36,170 nucleotides of DNA from Phoronis australis. Its lineage: Eukaryota > Phoronida > Phoronidae. The stretch covers positions 230,944-267,113 of the forward strand of contig NMRA01000566.1 in NCBI GenBank assembly GCA_002633005.1. Reading direction: 5' to 3'. Numbering within the stretch: the stretch's first letter is position 1; every line of letters starts with the position of its first letter. Position numbers and translations under genes: made by a program. Below are positions 1 through 12,631 of the stretch, piece by piece. The notes under the pieces are model-generated. The model saw nothing but the letters and a program-made list of their open reading frames with translations. It did no database searches and was not told where the DNA came from.

Positions 1-140
1 CATACTCTTGTAGTTGTAGCGACAGCAGACGATAATGTAGGCCTAGTTCTTGGGGTGGTCTATTCCAATAGGAAGCGATGAATCAGCGCGGCTTTGCGTG
101 ATTTTGCATTTCACATCATAAAGAGTTCCATAGCAACTCG

Positions 141-272
141 AGTATGAGTGTCAGATTTGAGTACGTTTGGAGTCTACTCGAAATCCGACATTAGATACGC
201 TTTTTTGAGTACGACTCCAGTGAGCACGATTTTGAGTATGAAATCTCGAGTATGAGTATGAGTCTGAGTACG
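141..272. repeat. Degenerate GAGTATGAG/GAGTAC simple repeat
   Basis: GAGTATGAG, GAGTAC, GAGTCT and similar units recur irregularly. No conserved unit length is evident. Confidence 0.55.
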
Positions 273-650
273 GAGATTGGAGACCGGGCCCAAGGTTGTT
301 TTGCAAAAGAAACACCTGATTGGTTCTTTGTCTAGGGCGTTGACAGTGAGCGCCCGACAGTCCCTCGTGCTTTGGTTCGTTCTGTTGCAAATTCTGCATC
401 TTTGAAGATGGTATATTTTGTCTGTGTCCGTCGGGCTAATTTCTCTGTTATCTCCCGGTTTTAAATTCATTAGCGTCCATAGGTGTATTTCGTGGAGAGC
501 GACTTTAAGGACGTCCCTGAAAATTGTTGGACCTGAACGTAAGACGTGCTCTATTGATTCTCGCGTCCCGGATCCCATCCACAAAAAAGCCCTATTAATT
601 AGAATGACCAGTGTCGCCTGATCGTCAAATGCTTCGTGCGCCGCCGACAA
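174..650 (-). other. Unrecognised open frame with Cys pairs
   Basis: Minus-strand open frame of about 158 codons, without an ATG at its left edge but directly preceded by a splice-acceptor-like gactgttcag. It contains GTRESIEHVLRSGP, then CRICNRTNQSTRDC and later CFFC, i.e. two C-x-x-C pairs that might bind zinc. The 3' part runs into the GAGTATGAG repeat. I do not recognise the family. It could be an internal exon or a decayed transposon fragment. Confidence 0.25.
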
Positions 651-2285
651 CTGAACAGTCGTTCGCCATACATGTACATTTACACGCTTTCACCGTTTGG
701 TCGTTGCTTAATTGAGTTCAATCGAGCGAATGCCAAACTTCTGTCTGTGATAGGGCAAAACGTAACTTAAGTTCTGCTTTAAACTGCTCATACATGCATT
801 GTGGGTGGACTGTCATATAACGATTAATAAATGCCGAGACTTCAACCCCGATCTTTGATATGCAATTATAATGTGTTTCCTGAGATCCATATTGGGAAAA
901 TTACGGCCATCTTTTCTATAATCTTGCTCACACAGGCTCGAAACCCATGAACATCTAAGAAAACGGGGATGTTTGACGCCAGTGATGTCTCGCTCATGGA
1001 ATTCATCGGTAGGCCTAACATCTTTGGTGAAATTACCAGCAAGTCCTGTTAAAAATTCAACTAAATCTACAGTGGCTTGTTGCTGATGTGCCGTTCTGCT
1101 CAGTGTTCAGACTACATGTATGCTAACTACTACACTACTTAGATATATCATCTCGTTCGCGATAATGTCAGTCTTAAAACTTTAACACCGTGTAGAATCC
1201 GGCTTTAAGGCACAAGAAGGACTCATTACATGTTGCGGCCGACAGAAGGCTCGCACGTGGTCAAAGCCTGACTGTACTGAAAGTACAGCTCTCTCCAGGG
1301 AAAGGAGTCAAACCGCCTTGTTTCTTCAGCGGTCGGGTATGCTGGTAGCCTGGCCTGGTTTCGGCGGTCTGATGGTGTGGTGGCGTGCGGCCTGACTGCC
1401 CATAGAGCTGGCCAGCTTCTTATATACTATTTTAGATATCATCGTGCGATAGACCCATCTGGTGAGATTAAAAACCAGCCATGATCAACTTTTGAAAATT
1501 CAGCCAACAATTTCAAATTCTTGTGTAATATTAGCCAACAATTACACATTCTTGCATAAGGCTTGTGAATTCAACATATGTATGATAAACACTGCCAGGG
1601 CAGGGTGTGACTATATGCACTTAAATGCATTAAAATATTTGGAGGGCATGAGGGCATTATACTACCATATTACTACTGGTGAAGGCACTAACCTACAGTG
1701 CCACTAGCCACCCGTAAGTACCGCACACGTTAACACAGCAAGAGTCACCGTGACACTAGAACTAACCCCCTAGATAAATCGCTAAACTGGTTCAAATTGA
1801 CTAACGGCTGAGACTAAAGCCTATGCTAAAGTGTCTATACCTCGGGCTATGTATTTTCTTTTGTCAGTTTCTCCTTGCGTTCCTGGCCTCTATTTCTTGC
1901 TTTTTAGTTTCGTGGTCTGGTATCGTCGTCTGATGGTCTTGGTATCTTTTTGGCCTGCCTCTCTCATAGAGTTTGGTGATTGAATGAAATAATGTTCGTT
2001 ATCACTCCCCGTGATGAAACTTCTCGTGACGAGCCAAAATTGTACAGATAATTCTTGGGTAACTATTATTGTGATAGATCTGAATAAGAGGATATTACCA
2101 ATGCTATTGTTAATTGCGTAACATTACTAGTGTGACATATGCAAGATATGAGTTGATACCACTGTCCAGCTAGAATATCATCAAATCTTTCAATGGGTTA
2201 GAATTAATCGATTTCATTACAAAACTTCTTTTAAAATATACATAAGTAATGATAAAAATGGCATGGTTTTACGTAACATGCTTAT

Positions 2286-2988
2286 ATTACACTCTGGTCT
2301 CGTCACCGGGCCGGCCCGAGTGTGCGGAATCAGAATATTTCATACATGTACATAAAAGTCATTTCAAAATCCGTTTCTTCTGTTCACATTTTCGATGCCT
2401 GTAAAGGTTTTTCGTGCTTTTCACTGTTCAAAAACCATTACACATAGAAGACGTAATGGTTTTGTTGGAGATGCTGGGTACAACTGAAATTAATTACTTT
2501 TCATTGACGTCAAGTATTATTTATTTATTTATTTATTATAGTGACATAAGGGTGTCGTCTGAACCTCCTGGTAGTCAGCCCAAGTAAAACTGAAAAAGGA
2601 ACTTTATGAATTCTGAACTGCAAATAGAGTGTATTATATGTAATGGGCACGAAGGTTATAACGATCACTAATTGCAAACGTAGACGAAGATTTTGCCATT
2701 GCGCCATTCAAAAACATCGATAGACCCGGCGTTGCTAAGGACATTAAGTTCCGGCGGTGCGACTGATTAAGTGGTGGCGTCGAGCCAATTAAGAGCGCTA
2801 CACTGAAGAAAACGCAATGGTTTTCGAACAGCAAAAAACACAAAAACGGTTACGGACATCAAAATTGTGAGCAGAAGAAACGGACGTTAAATAAAAAGTG
2901 CAAAAATTGATGAAATATTCAGATTCCGCGAATTTGACGGCGGGCACAGCGCTATCGGGCCGGTAGGTGACGAGACCGGACAAGTAAT
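2286..2988. mobile_element. Foldback element with long imperfect inverted repeats
   Basis: The segment 2286-2455 is matched in reverse complement by 2812-2988. Shared blocks include ATTAC...GGTCTCGTCACC at the outer ends, GCGGAATC(A/T)GAATATTTCAT, CCGTTTCTTCTG(T/C)TCACA and AAAACCATT. Arms are about 170 bp with scattered differences, around a centre of roughly 360 bp that includes a (TTTA)n stretch. No coding region is visible. It is best read as a non-autonomous foldback transposon. Confidence 0.65.
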
Positions 2989-3753
2989 CCAGCAAGCAAC
3001 ACTAATGTAGCGCATACTGAGCCGTAAGATTTGATTGATAACTCTCTTGAGAAAAACGGATGAAAAGAATGAAGTTATATGTGATTTGTGGCGTTGTGTA
3101 CCTTCGGGTGCTCCCATCCGGAGACCCTCTGGCTGCATGGCTCAATCGTTTACTCTATTATCGTCTTGTTCAAAGGATTAAAATAATTTTTTTTTGTGAG
3201 CCCGGCAGTGTCATTTTGGTGCCACATGAGGTCCTTAAATGATAAAAAGCCCATGATAATAAAATCTACGTGATTTAGAAAAGCCGCATTTGGTAAAACC
3301 GTTCATTATAATACTATAGCAAACATTTAGAAGTCAACCTTACGGTACACTGCCACTCGGTTGGAGGTATTTACTTGACCTGCAAGGTCGTACCGTGTAA
3401 ACGTGGTCGGGTGGCCTACTTGGTCTACGACATCGGGTTTGTTGACAAAGTTTGCCGAGAAACCCCTGATTGTATAAAAATGTACCTCAAGAATCTCGCT
3501 TGATGAACAATAATGACAAAATAAAAATGAAGCAATGGAATTAGACTTGATTTGTTAACTACCGTAGTTATCAACTCTGGAACAAAACTCCAGGAGGCGG
3601 CAGAAATTCTCGGTGCTAACTCTCATGGCTAGTCTCGGGGTCGCAAGCTCCAATAAGAGAATACATGCAGGTCCCGTGCGGGAGTTGGTATTCCAGGGCT
3701 AGAGTTCTATGAGCAGACGAAGTGGGCGGATGCATCCTTCTGCTGCATCTGTA

Positions 3754-3897
3754 GCAGATTGTCACCCACCTTTACAGTTCAACATATTATATAACTTTTG
3801 TAATTACCGATATCTGTAGTAGACCTTTTATCTCATATACACGTGTTTTTTCACTGTAAACTAACTTCGGTATCGCTTCGCAGTTAGCGCTTATAAA
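3754..3897. repeat. Direct repeat, left copy
   Basis: Begins GCAGATTGTCACCCAC and runs through ATATTATATAACTTTTGTAA, GATATCTGTAGTAG, CTTTTATCTCAT and CGGTATCGCTTCGCAGTTAG. It matches 4249-4417 closely except that it lacks a 23-base AT-rich stretch found there. Confidence 0.7.
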
Positions 3898-4248
3898 AAT
3901 ATTTAAGTATTAAATTACTTTATGTAAGTTATACTGCTTCGTTCTCATTATCATATTGTTTGGATTCTCGGGTTAGTGACCCTCTTTGTTCTACGATTAT
4001 TGGTTTAATTGTACCACGTGATCTCTTTGTCTCGTCGCAACACTGGGCCATCGTCCACAATTCTCTTCAAATTTTAGTTTTCACTCAATTTCTCTTTCCC
4101 TCCCTCCCTCAAACCAATTTCCCTTACTTCCCTGTTCATCCTTACCTTCCCCATGTCGCTGTCCCTGTGTTGCTGTTATGCTTCCGCATATTATTACTTA
4201 ACTTTCTATTCACCACTTATGTATACAGTGTACCTTCATTGCTGCTTG

Positions 4249-4417
4249 GCAGATTGTCACCCACTTTTAGAGTTCAACATATTATATAACTTTTGTAATT
4301 ACCGATATCTGTAGTAGTTTAGTTTGTCATAATATATATGACCTTTTATCTCATCTACACGTGTTGTTTCACTGTAAACAAGCTTCGGTATCGCTTCGCA
4401 GTTAGCGCATATAAATA
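4249..4417. repeat. Direct repeat, right copy
   Basis: Same order of blocks as 3754-3897, with an extra TTTAGTTTGTCATAATATAT-type insertion after GTAGTAG. The pair brackets about 350 bp of pyrimidine-rich DNA. The arrangement could be a small terminal-repeat element or a plain local duplication. Confidence 0.7.
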
Positions 4418-5089
4418 ATAATTGCCACTAGTCTTGCAGGCATTAATTAATGAAATTCCTTCGAAAATCGGCGAGTCAGGTATAGTTCTTTCCCTGCGGT
4501 ACATGTAGTTCGGTGAGCAAAAATAGGTCAAACGATGTCAGCACCCAGTCACGGGATATTACTATGTAAACACTGCTAAGCTGTTGAACCATTATCGAGT
4601 CGATGATGTCATTCCCTGTACATATCCTGATGTAAAACTCTAAAACAAGTGATGGAGTTTTCAATACGTGGCAGCTTGCGAAATCGATTAGTCACATGTG
4701 AGATAGGCCCCTATAAGAGTTGCGTTTAATTAGCAATAGATTCATTCCGCATTATTTCTTGATATCACTTTCACGAGACCTGGGAAAGGTAGGGTAACGT
4801 GGTCTAATCGAAAATCGACAGCTTATGAAATGTTAGCATGTTATGTGAATTTAAAGTGGATCATGGTTGGTCGTCTGATTTGAGTTTGCACTGGGAAGAT
4901 TACATTTACCTTCGATGGGATAACTGAGGCTACCAAAACCCCGAAATCTTCTGAGCGGATAATTTCCATCGACCGTATAAATAACAATTACTACAATGTC
5001 CGAATTGTTAGTAACAATTTACGTGTCGAGGCAACACTATGTGCGATACAATCGATTGTAAGTTCATGTAAAGGGTTCCTGAATTTTTA

Positions 5090-5109
5090 GATCAACCTTG
5101 CTTTTCCAG
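5090..5109 (+). promoter_or_regulatory. Splice acceptor ending a likely 5'UTR intron
   Basis: A pyrimidine-rich tract ending in CAG lies directly against the ATG of the ependymin-related gene. This suggests that transcription starts further upstream and that a non-coding first exon is spliced to the start codon. I could not locate that exon or a promoter with confidence. Confidence 0.45.
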
Positions 5110-8100
5110 ATGCTCAAGACAATTGCAATTCTTTTGGTGGCAGCCGTGTCGCTCAAGGCTCAAACCTGCAACATTCCTGCAAAGCAATTTAGCGGCGCAC
5201 ACAGCGTGATTTTTAGCCAGGTTACTGATGGCGGTGCCCAGAGCAGCTTGGTGAGTTTCAATTTCTTGATCAGTCCTTTTTAAACCGGATATGAAATATG
5301 ATGCGCATGTCAAGGAATTAGGTGAAGTTCAATGATAACTGTACCAGGCTACACATGCATCTTCACAATATTAGCAACTGCATCCTATTGCCATTATTCA
5401 AGTCACGAAGATCAGCTTTAAAGATGTTCTGCTGAAGAACTAAAAACAATCATATTTCGGATTCTACAATTCTCCATGTTGACCGCTACTATGGTAATGC
5501 AATTTGAATTTTTGAAAACACTTAAGTATGTGAAGTAAAGCAGAACTAGTTATGATTCGATCCCGAGATCTTCTAGTTCGAAGTTTGCCATTACATGGCT
5601 GGGTTGCGTAAAACTATTTAACCTATCCTCTAGATAAATTAAGATTATCCAGAGTGCCTCTGTTCAACCAAAGGCGTTACTAAAGTCGCTGAAATCCAGC
5701 GCAGCCTCTCATTGGCTCATTCCAAATCATGATTATGACATAACTGCACGGAATATCAAAAACAGGGAATGTTCTTAAAATAAACATGTACCTCGTTTTT
5801 TCGTCTGTGAACCAGCAACGTTCTCAAAATAAATTGTTAATTTTATGTGAAAACAGAAATTTTGCAAATAGGTCATCTTTGCTCTTATGATGTTCCTTAC
5901 ATAGGAAGTGCTGTTCTTAGTAACACGTCACTACCGTGATTTGCGACGATCATTTTCTCCATAACACTCATTATTAAAAACATTTAGCAACTTCGATGGC
6001 AGTTGATTAATTCACATCGTCGCAGTATGCTGTATCTTTGAATAAATAATAACATTAAGATATGTTGGCCTAATTAGCCCGCAAATTTATTTATATGATA
6101 AGCAGATGAAGTTGACGTACTTTCTGAGAGTGAACAAAAGAGAACAAAAGAGAACAACAACTTGTTCTTTGGCGTGTACCAAGACCTTAAACCAGGTTTT
6201 ACTTTGACCTGGTCACGCCCAGGTTCAACACTGTGAAAGGTGGCTGACTCAGACTTGCGGGATATACATGTGCACAACCGTGCTGCCGAAAGACGTCGCG
6301 GGAACGAGAGTAATTAATTGTTTTCAATTATACGACTACAAAGATTTCAAAACCTTACTCCGAATGACAAAACAGACAATGACAGACAACATAATCTTGT
6401 TCCCTATGACATCATTTTTTCTGTAATCAGTTTTGCTAGGAAACATTTTTCCTCAGGATAAACGTTTTCCGACCTGCTGCTACTCATTTTATTGATGACA
6501 GAGCAACCAGGAAATGTATATCTGCAATGATTCTACCAACAACTGTTTGTTGTTATTGATACCCACATGATCACAGTTCCGTTGAAGCACTTCAATAGTC
6601 CTTTGTTTGGTTAATCCAGCCCTACACAGTAGGGTGCGTTGGATACATTAAACCTGGTTTTACTGAACTGCTCCCTGGTCTAACAAAACAAGGGTTTCAG
6701 ACTTTTAAACCAGGTTGATGAAATGGAAAATAGGTCTAAAGCTCGACCAGGTTTAGGAAGACCAGGTTTTAGTCTTAAACCTCGTTTTGTTAAACCACCA
6801 ATAATGAAATCGGTTGCTTATGTTTAAGTGAGTTTCAGAGTAGAGGGTCGTTCTCACTTACAGCGATCATAATCTGGAATAAATCTATTTTCTCACGATG
6901 TGTTCATTACTTTCTCATGAGTTGGAGTTATTTCTAAGCCACGCACTTCTTTTCTCGCTTGTATCACAGCAATTTCCCAGAACATCGTTTTTCTAACAAA
7001 CATTGTTCGTGAAAGAGCAAGTCACCCGATGTAGCTTGCTAACAAACGTGAATCAAACACTGTTTTCTACTCTTTCAGATAGATGGCACCATGTCCTTCG
7101 ACATGGATAAGATGCTTCAAGGTGGATCACAAACGTTAAGTATGGGCACTATCTCATTCAAACAGAGGTTTCTTTCTGATTTAAAAAAGGTAAATATAAA
7201 AAAACGTCTTCCTTTGGCATTTCGTATCCTTATCAATTGAAATTGAGCGAATCATGAATCTTTCTGCTAGTGAAAGAACACAATGACTTTTTGGTACGGC
7301 CTGCCATATCAATCGATTTCGTAATCTGCTGCCAGTGTGTTGCCACAATGATCAACTCTAAAGCATACATTAGTAACCAAAAATTACGCTTTAGAAAATC
7401 GAAGTGAAGCCCCATTGTGGTAGTTTCACTCAGTATCTCTTCAGAAGCGTTGTCAGTGAAAATATTTTTTTAAAAATAGTTTCACGCAATTTAGTTTTTA
7501 CTTACTTCAGACATTCAACGAATGATCGCTACATGTATGTTTCAAAGCTTCTCTTGGAAGCCGCTAAGATACTCTTTCCTAATCACTAATTTAGATCACG
7601 TTATGACTTTCGTCAGGCGACAGATGTCGGTAAATCGTACTAACGTTCAGTCCAATTGCGTTTGCCTTATGACGTTACTATTAATTTAAAAAATACATCG
7701 AAGTGGGTGGAGTTTCCACTGAAATCTCGTCACATCCGGCGGCAGTAGAATGAGTAACTATGCACCTGTCAGCTGTCACTCACTAACGTTGCCGTTTTAG
7801 TTGGAGGTGAAGCAATAAACATAGAAATTAAACTGTAAAAATGATATTAATTCAGTTAAGTTTGAACATATTAGGATTTGTGCGAAGAAATGAAATTCGT
7901 GGTGTGTCATTTTTATTAAAATGTATACCGGGCTATGTACCGTTTGCAAAAAGATGTCGGATACCCGAAGGTAATCGATTATACATTTGGCTAGGGTACA
8001 GCTGTAGAATACCACACTACCAATCCATTGTCAAAGAAAAACACTTTTTAGCACACATTTATAATTGCCACCGTTTTGTAGTGATTCTTGGGCAGGTATT

Positions 8101-11100
8101 TTTAACCTGTGAATCTGAAACAATACAGAAATTCCGTGTTTTTAAAGAGGAGCACATCATTCTTTGGTGTGTTTTAAAGTTTCGTTTGATATAATATTTA
8201 AAAACCCATTTGTAGGTTTTTGTAGGTGAGAGAAGAGAGAGGAACGTTTTGTATTGACGATTTTCGAATTCTCAGAGTTAATTTCGTGGGAAAAAATCTT
8301 TACATAGGGAAACTGGACGCGAAAAAGTCACCATATGAGCGGATCGACATCCGGGTAGGCTAAACCTCTCGTAGGGCGATATCCCCCGAAACCGCTATTC
8401 TACTATTTTAATGTGCAAGTGAATGCGTTTTTTATCCTATAGATGTCACTAGTGTTGGCGTTGCGCCCTTATACTGCAATCCATGTATTACGAAAACGAA
8501 GTCTAAGTGCAAGCTCACTGGTCCAGTTGCAAACTGCATACAGTACATGTACATGTACATGTATGGATAGCGCCTCTACCGCTTGAAAGGTGCTCTGTGG
8601 TTTATGTCGGTAGAGTTTGATACCTAGTACCTCGCGAAAAAAGCACAGATAAGGATTGCCGTGTATTTTCAACGAGAGTATGTGATTTTGCCTTTGTCCC
8701 CGCGAACTTTACCCTGTCGTTTGGTCATGTCTGGTCAAACGTACAAAATAATGTCCCAAGAAAGTTTTGTCCTTTGAAATAGTGCTCGGTCTCCCTCACG
8801 ACATCCCAAATATTCCAAAGTACGATACCGATAAAGAAATTTATATGGTAGCCTACACCCGAAGAAGATCCAGTACTTGAAATCATTATGTCTTCTATAA
8901 CGTACAGTTGTATAAGAGTTCTGTGCAGCATTGCATAGCGCAACGCGTCCTATGGAAAACAGCTGAGAAATGTACCAAACTCAATGTTGGTACGCGTTCT
9001 TGGATTGAAGATTTCCCTGTGATGGACAACACGATGAAGCTAGAAAACGTAGTTCGGTCATTTGACAAAAATATGATAACTTGTAACTTTGTCTTTAAGC
9101 CTGTTCCTGCATATCTTTTTAATTGACCACGGTTCTTTTTATTTTCAGCAAATAACCTACACCGTAACCAATGGAACGTGCTACAAAACCCCTCTTCCAG
9201 CGTACGAAAACCCATCCAGTAAGAAGGAGATTGGTCTTATTCTTTTCAAGTTTAGAGTTAACATTTTAGCGTCATATATTTAATCGAGATAACAATTGAT
9301 TTTATCAGTATTGAAAACCACCATTCTCTTGCTGGTCTCATTCTTTTTAACCTGTTTCAGGTCTGAACTATTGCGGTACGTTCATCATGGGTTCTACGGT
9401 GACCGATTGCTTAGCGCTATCAATTCCACCTTCAGAGGCCTACAACGGCACAACGCAGATGCATATGACTCTTGACACCAAAACTTGCATCCCTACGACG
9501 ACAGTAACTACTGGAGACATGTCGATTGGTAAGCCATTAGTTTGGGGAAATTGCATACATGTATCATCGGTTCGGTCCGTCACTGTTCAATTGCCTATTA
9601 GTAGGCTTATTTATGACCTAAGCAACACGTTAACAACTTTTGGCCCTACCACCCCTGATAGTGGACAAATCATTTAGTCTGAAAAATCAAACAATTCATC
9701 GTGAAATTCGTTGTCAAATAAAAAAGATCGAGTACAGTATGAAGTCTATCACCGGAATTTAGAGTGTGCCTGTAGATTTATCACTCCTCAATACCATGCA
9801 TGTCCAGCCAGATACGACTGCATCTTTGCATCCCCTAATCTCCTAATTCGAACTCGTATTTAGACATCTTCTGCTGAGCCAAATACGAACTCAAGAAGTT
9901 TCAGCTATTCTGCTTTCGAGGAAAAATCAGCATGGTTTAAAGAGGCATGGAAAGCGAAAGTTCCTAAAATATGTCTTTTAAAAATTCCTGACGATAATAC
10001 CATCTCGTAACGTCTTGTACAAAGTAATTCGCTTTTCCCTGTGACAAAATTTCCAGAAAAATCACAAAATTCACGAATTTTGAAATACGCGTGAAGGAAA
10101 TACTCTGTGGTTACCACAGAGTTTCTGATCGCACTTACACTTAATAATATGATAAGTGCGCGCATGCGCTCACAGTCAGTTGTTTGAAGTCGCTTAAGGT
10201 TAAATGTCACAACTTTCATATAAAAGAAATGTGCAACGCCAATATCTTGCCATAGCAATTAAGGAAATCTGCTTTGGCTTTTGGGAGAAAAATCGACGAA
10301 GTGGCGAGCAGTTGACAGGTCGTCTTTTGAAATTTGAAACTAAAAGAAAATGCTTTGATATGAACTGAAATTAAAAATATTTACGAAGAAACCTTAAAAA
10401 TACCTAGTGAGTAGGTCGAATTCTGTTTCAGTCGCAGAGAACCGCTTTCAATATTTGGAACATGTATTTAGTCTGTTTATCGCGTTCCAGGCCTCTTTAA
10501 GACTATGATTTACGATCTCAGCATTAAAGTTTAAATCTGAACTCCAGTGAAATCTCAAATTGAACTCCAAATTGTAGCTCGAATTTGGGAACACCGAGCT
10601 CTAACTTGCATGAAACACTCATCTTCAAAAACGCTACTCATATACTTGAGCACAGAATGAGACACGTACATGTACGTATTTAGTACTTAAAATGTAAATT
10701 AAGATTACGTCGGACCTCATCGTCTAGTATATACCCAAGTATCTACAAAAACAAAACTGTAATGGATTTCAAATCAGTAAAGGTAGATATTGTCTGAAAT
10801 TAGAAAGCCAGTAGTATTTGGTGTTTGACTTTATACCAATGTGTCATTAATTGAGTCACATGACCGTGTTCTTTCAGTAAACCTAGCAAGAAAACATAGG
10901 TACATCCATAGCAAAACCACGGTATCAGATCACACGACTAAATTTAGTTTGATACAGTTGTTTAAAATGAAATCTCAAAACCCTCTTTTAGTTTTCTGAA
11001 TTAGAATTTCGTTTTCGTTTGAGTATTCTCATCCAAATCATATTTCAGTTTTATACATGTAGCAATAATACAAAAATGCAACATTAAAGAAATCCTATAA

Positions 11101-11302
11101 ACCCTGATGATATCTGTTGGACATGCTGAGCATCGGTATAGATCAGCTAAAAAGCAACCATTGTTAGATTATCTACAGCCTATCGCTGTTGTATATTTCA
11201 GGCGATAAAACCGCTTACATCATGGCTTCCGTTATGTACCTCAACACCACTCTTGGTATTCCGGACCTAAGCGTGTTGGAGATTCCACCCGAGTGCAAAT
11301 AG
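5110..11302 (+). CDS. Ependymin-related secreted protein, five coding exons
   Basis: Predicted secreted protein of 196 residues. Exons by reading frame and GT..AG borders are 5110-5250, 7079-7189, 9149-9218, 9361-9528 and 11202-11302; the intron phases are 0, 0, 1, 1. Residues 1-17 form a signal peptide (MLKTIAILLVAAVSLKA), followed by QTCNIPAKQFSG, which resembles the Cys-x-x-Pro start of mature ependymin-related proteins. There are six Cys (20, 95, 112, 124, 150, 195), three N-glycosylation sequons (N92, N136, N178), a FIMGSTV segment near 115-121, a CIP segment at 150-152 and the ending LEIPPECK. This order (early Cys, GS-type strand, C-x-P, terminal P-P-x-C) is the EPDR pattern, and the length is close to the usual 200-220. 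Family members are extracellular, Ca- or lipid-binding glycoproteins; the role here is inferred only. The start codon is the first base after a good splice acceptor (ttttccag), so a 5'UTR exon probably lies upstream. The frame is intact in all exons. Confidence 0.82.
6640..6800. repeat. Cluster of AAACCAGGTTT-type palindromes forming a hairpin
   Basis: Five or more AAACC(A/T)GGTTT-like units occur within 160 bp, in intron 1 of the ependymin-related gene. GGTCTAACAAAACAAGGGTT near 6678 is the complement, with few changes, of the block ending TCGTTTTGTTAAACC near 6796, giving a stem. Similar units appear at 6187-6235. Confidence 0.5.
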
Positions 11303-12630
11303 CCGTAAGTTTTCAGAATCCCGGCAGTTTAATCAAATGTCAAGGCGGTCGTGGACACTGTACTCCAAATTTGACGGTGAATATAAAAGAGCCCCTAACG
11401 TTGTAACTGACATAAAGTTGAATGTTTTTTCTAGTCGGATTCAGACTTCACTAGAGTCACGTTAATGGACTGTGTGCCATAAGACCGGCCTTACGACCTT
11501 TGAAAGAACGGGCCCCAGCTGAATAAGCACTTCGTTGTCCTGGGCTGCGTTTCGAAGGGGCAAAAAAATTTCGAAAACGCAATGGCCTACAAGCGAACTA
11601 CGTGATCACCACATCTTTTCTCATGAGTATGACTACGGCACTACTCCTGTCCATCGAGAAACTCCTGTCGCTCTTTAAGTTTTACTACTCTTTTACCTTC
11701 CAGGAAGTTCCTTTCAGAAGTGTTGTTGTAGTGCATCGCTAATTGATATGAAACGGGCTTATGTCACAGCGCCATCTGTACAACAGACTGGTCCTGTAAA
11801 ACAAGGATGGCGAACAGACAGAACTCCGTGCGAGAGAATCTTTTACTTGAATGTTTTCCTTGTCGTATACATGTAGTTGTAGTGCAACAATGATCCGGAA
11901 AGTATAGCGAATAGCTTTGTTGTTTTATTTGACGTGTTGTCAATGTCAGTAATTTTCCCGAGTCAAAAAACACGAACTCGTGAAGAATGCATCGATTTAT
12001 TCCGACCCAAACCCGTTCTTGTGGTTGCAGCAACCACAAGCCACCGTAGAGGTATTTCTCGTTAGAAACTATTATACTTATATATTCCTCAACATCAGCC
12101 AATCGCAAGATTTGACTTTTGTTCAATAATCGAAATGTCTAGTAAAAGAAACTTCGTTTATGTTTTAATCTACGAAGACTCGCGTTGTACGATATTTTCA
12201 CTATGCATCGGAAAGAGCATTTAACCATGCGCGTCATATGCGTAGTGGTTTGAGCACAAAATTGCCATACAGTTGGTCAATTTGCGAGTAAAATTTCGAG
12301 TACAGAAATAACACCCGGATCCAAATCGAGCGTGTGGCAGCTGATAACATCACTTGAAGAAGCCATCATTCAGTCAAAATGAATGACACCGCTACTTAAC
12401 GACACCCCGACTAATATCTTTTTCCATTGCAGGTTTCACAGAATCTTTCCAAGGACGGCCAAGATGTCAGTAATCTATCAGAAATTGACTTATCAATGTA
12501 CTTACGCACGTAACCTGTATATCGCAAGTTAAACAATATCTTGCGACCTCCACACGACATCATTTAGCATGGGCAGCCACAGAATAATCAAGAATTGTTT
12601 AATCATATCAATGAAATAAAATTCATCAAT
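11303..12630 (+). other. 3'UTR of the ependymin-related gene, with an intron
   Basis: Two bases after the stop codon there is a strong donor (GTAAGT at 11305). A matching acceptor (ttccattgcag) ends at 12432, and the following stretch carries AATAAA at 12615-12620. The simplest reading is a 3'UTR intron of about 1.1 kb and a short terminal exon. Since the stop is only 2 bases from the junction, nonsense-mediated decay would not be expected. An alternative is unspliced 3'UTR using another signal. Confidence 0.45.
12615..12620 (+). terminator. AATAAA polyadenylation signal
   Basis: A canonical hexamer about 180 bases after the inferred 3'UTR acceptor of the ependymin-related gene. It is AT-rich sequence, so chance occurrence is possible. 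Confidence 0.4.
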
Positions 12631-12631
12631 T

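Noticed and set aside
7841-8194. 117-codon plus-strand frame
   Set aside because: It lies inside an intron of the ependymin-related gene, has no signal, splice or family evidence, and is AT-rich intronic DNA.
8895-9215. 106-codon minus-strand frame
   Set aside because: Overlaps exon 3 of the ependymin-related gene in antisense; a shadow.
11764-12126. 120-codon minus-strand frame
   Set aside because: It lies within the presumed 3'UTR intron of the EPDR gene. A short word similarity to 21440-21480 suggests dispersed repeat sequence, and no coding signature is seen.
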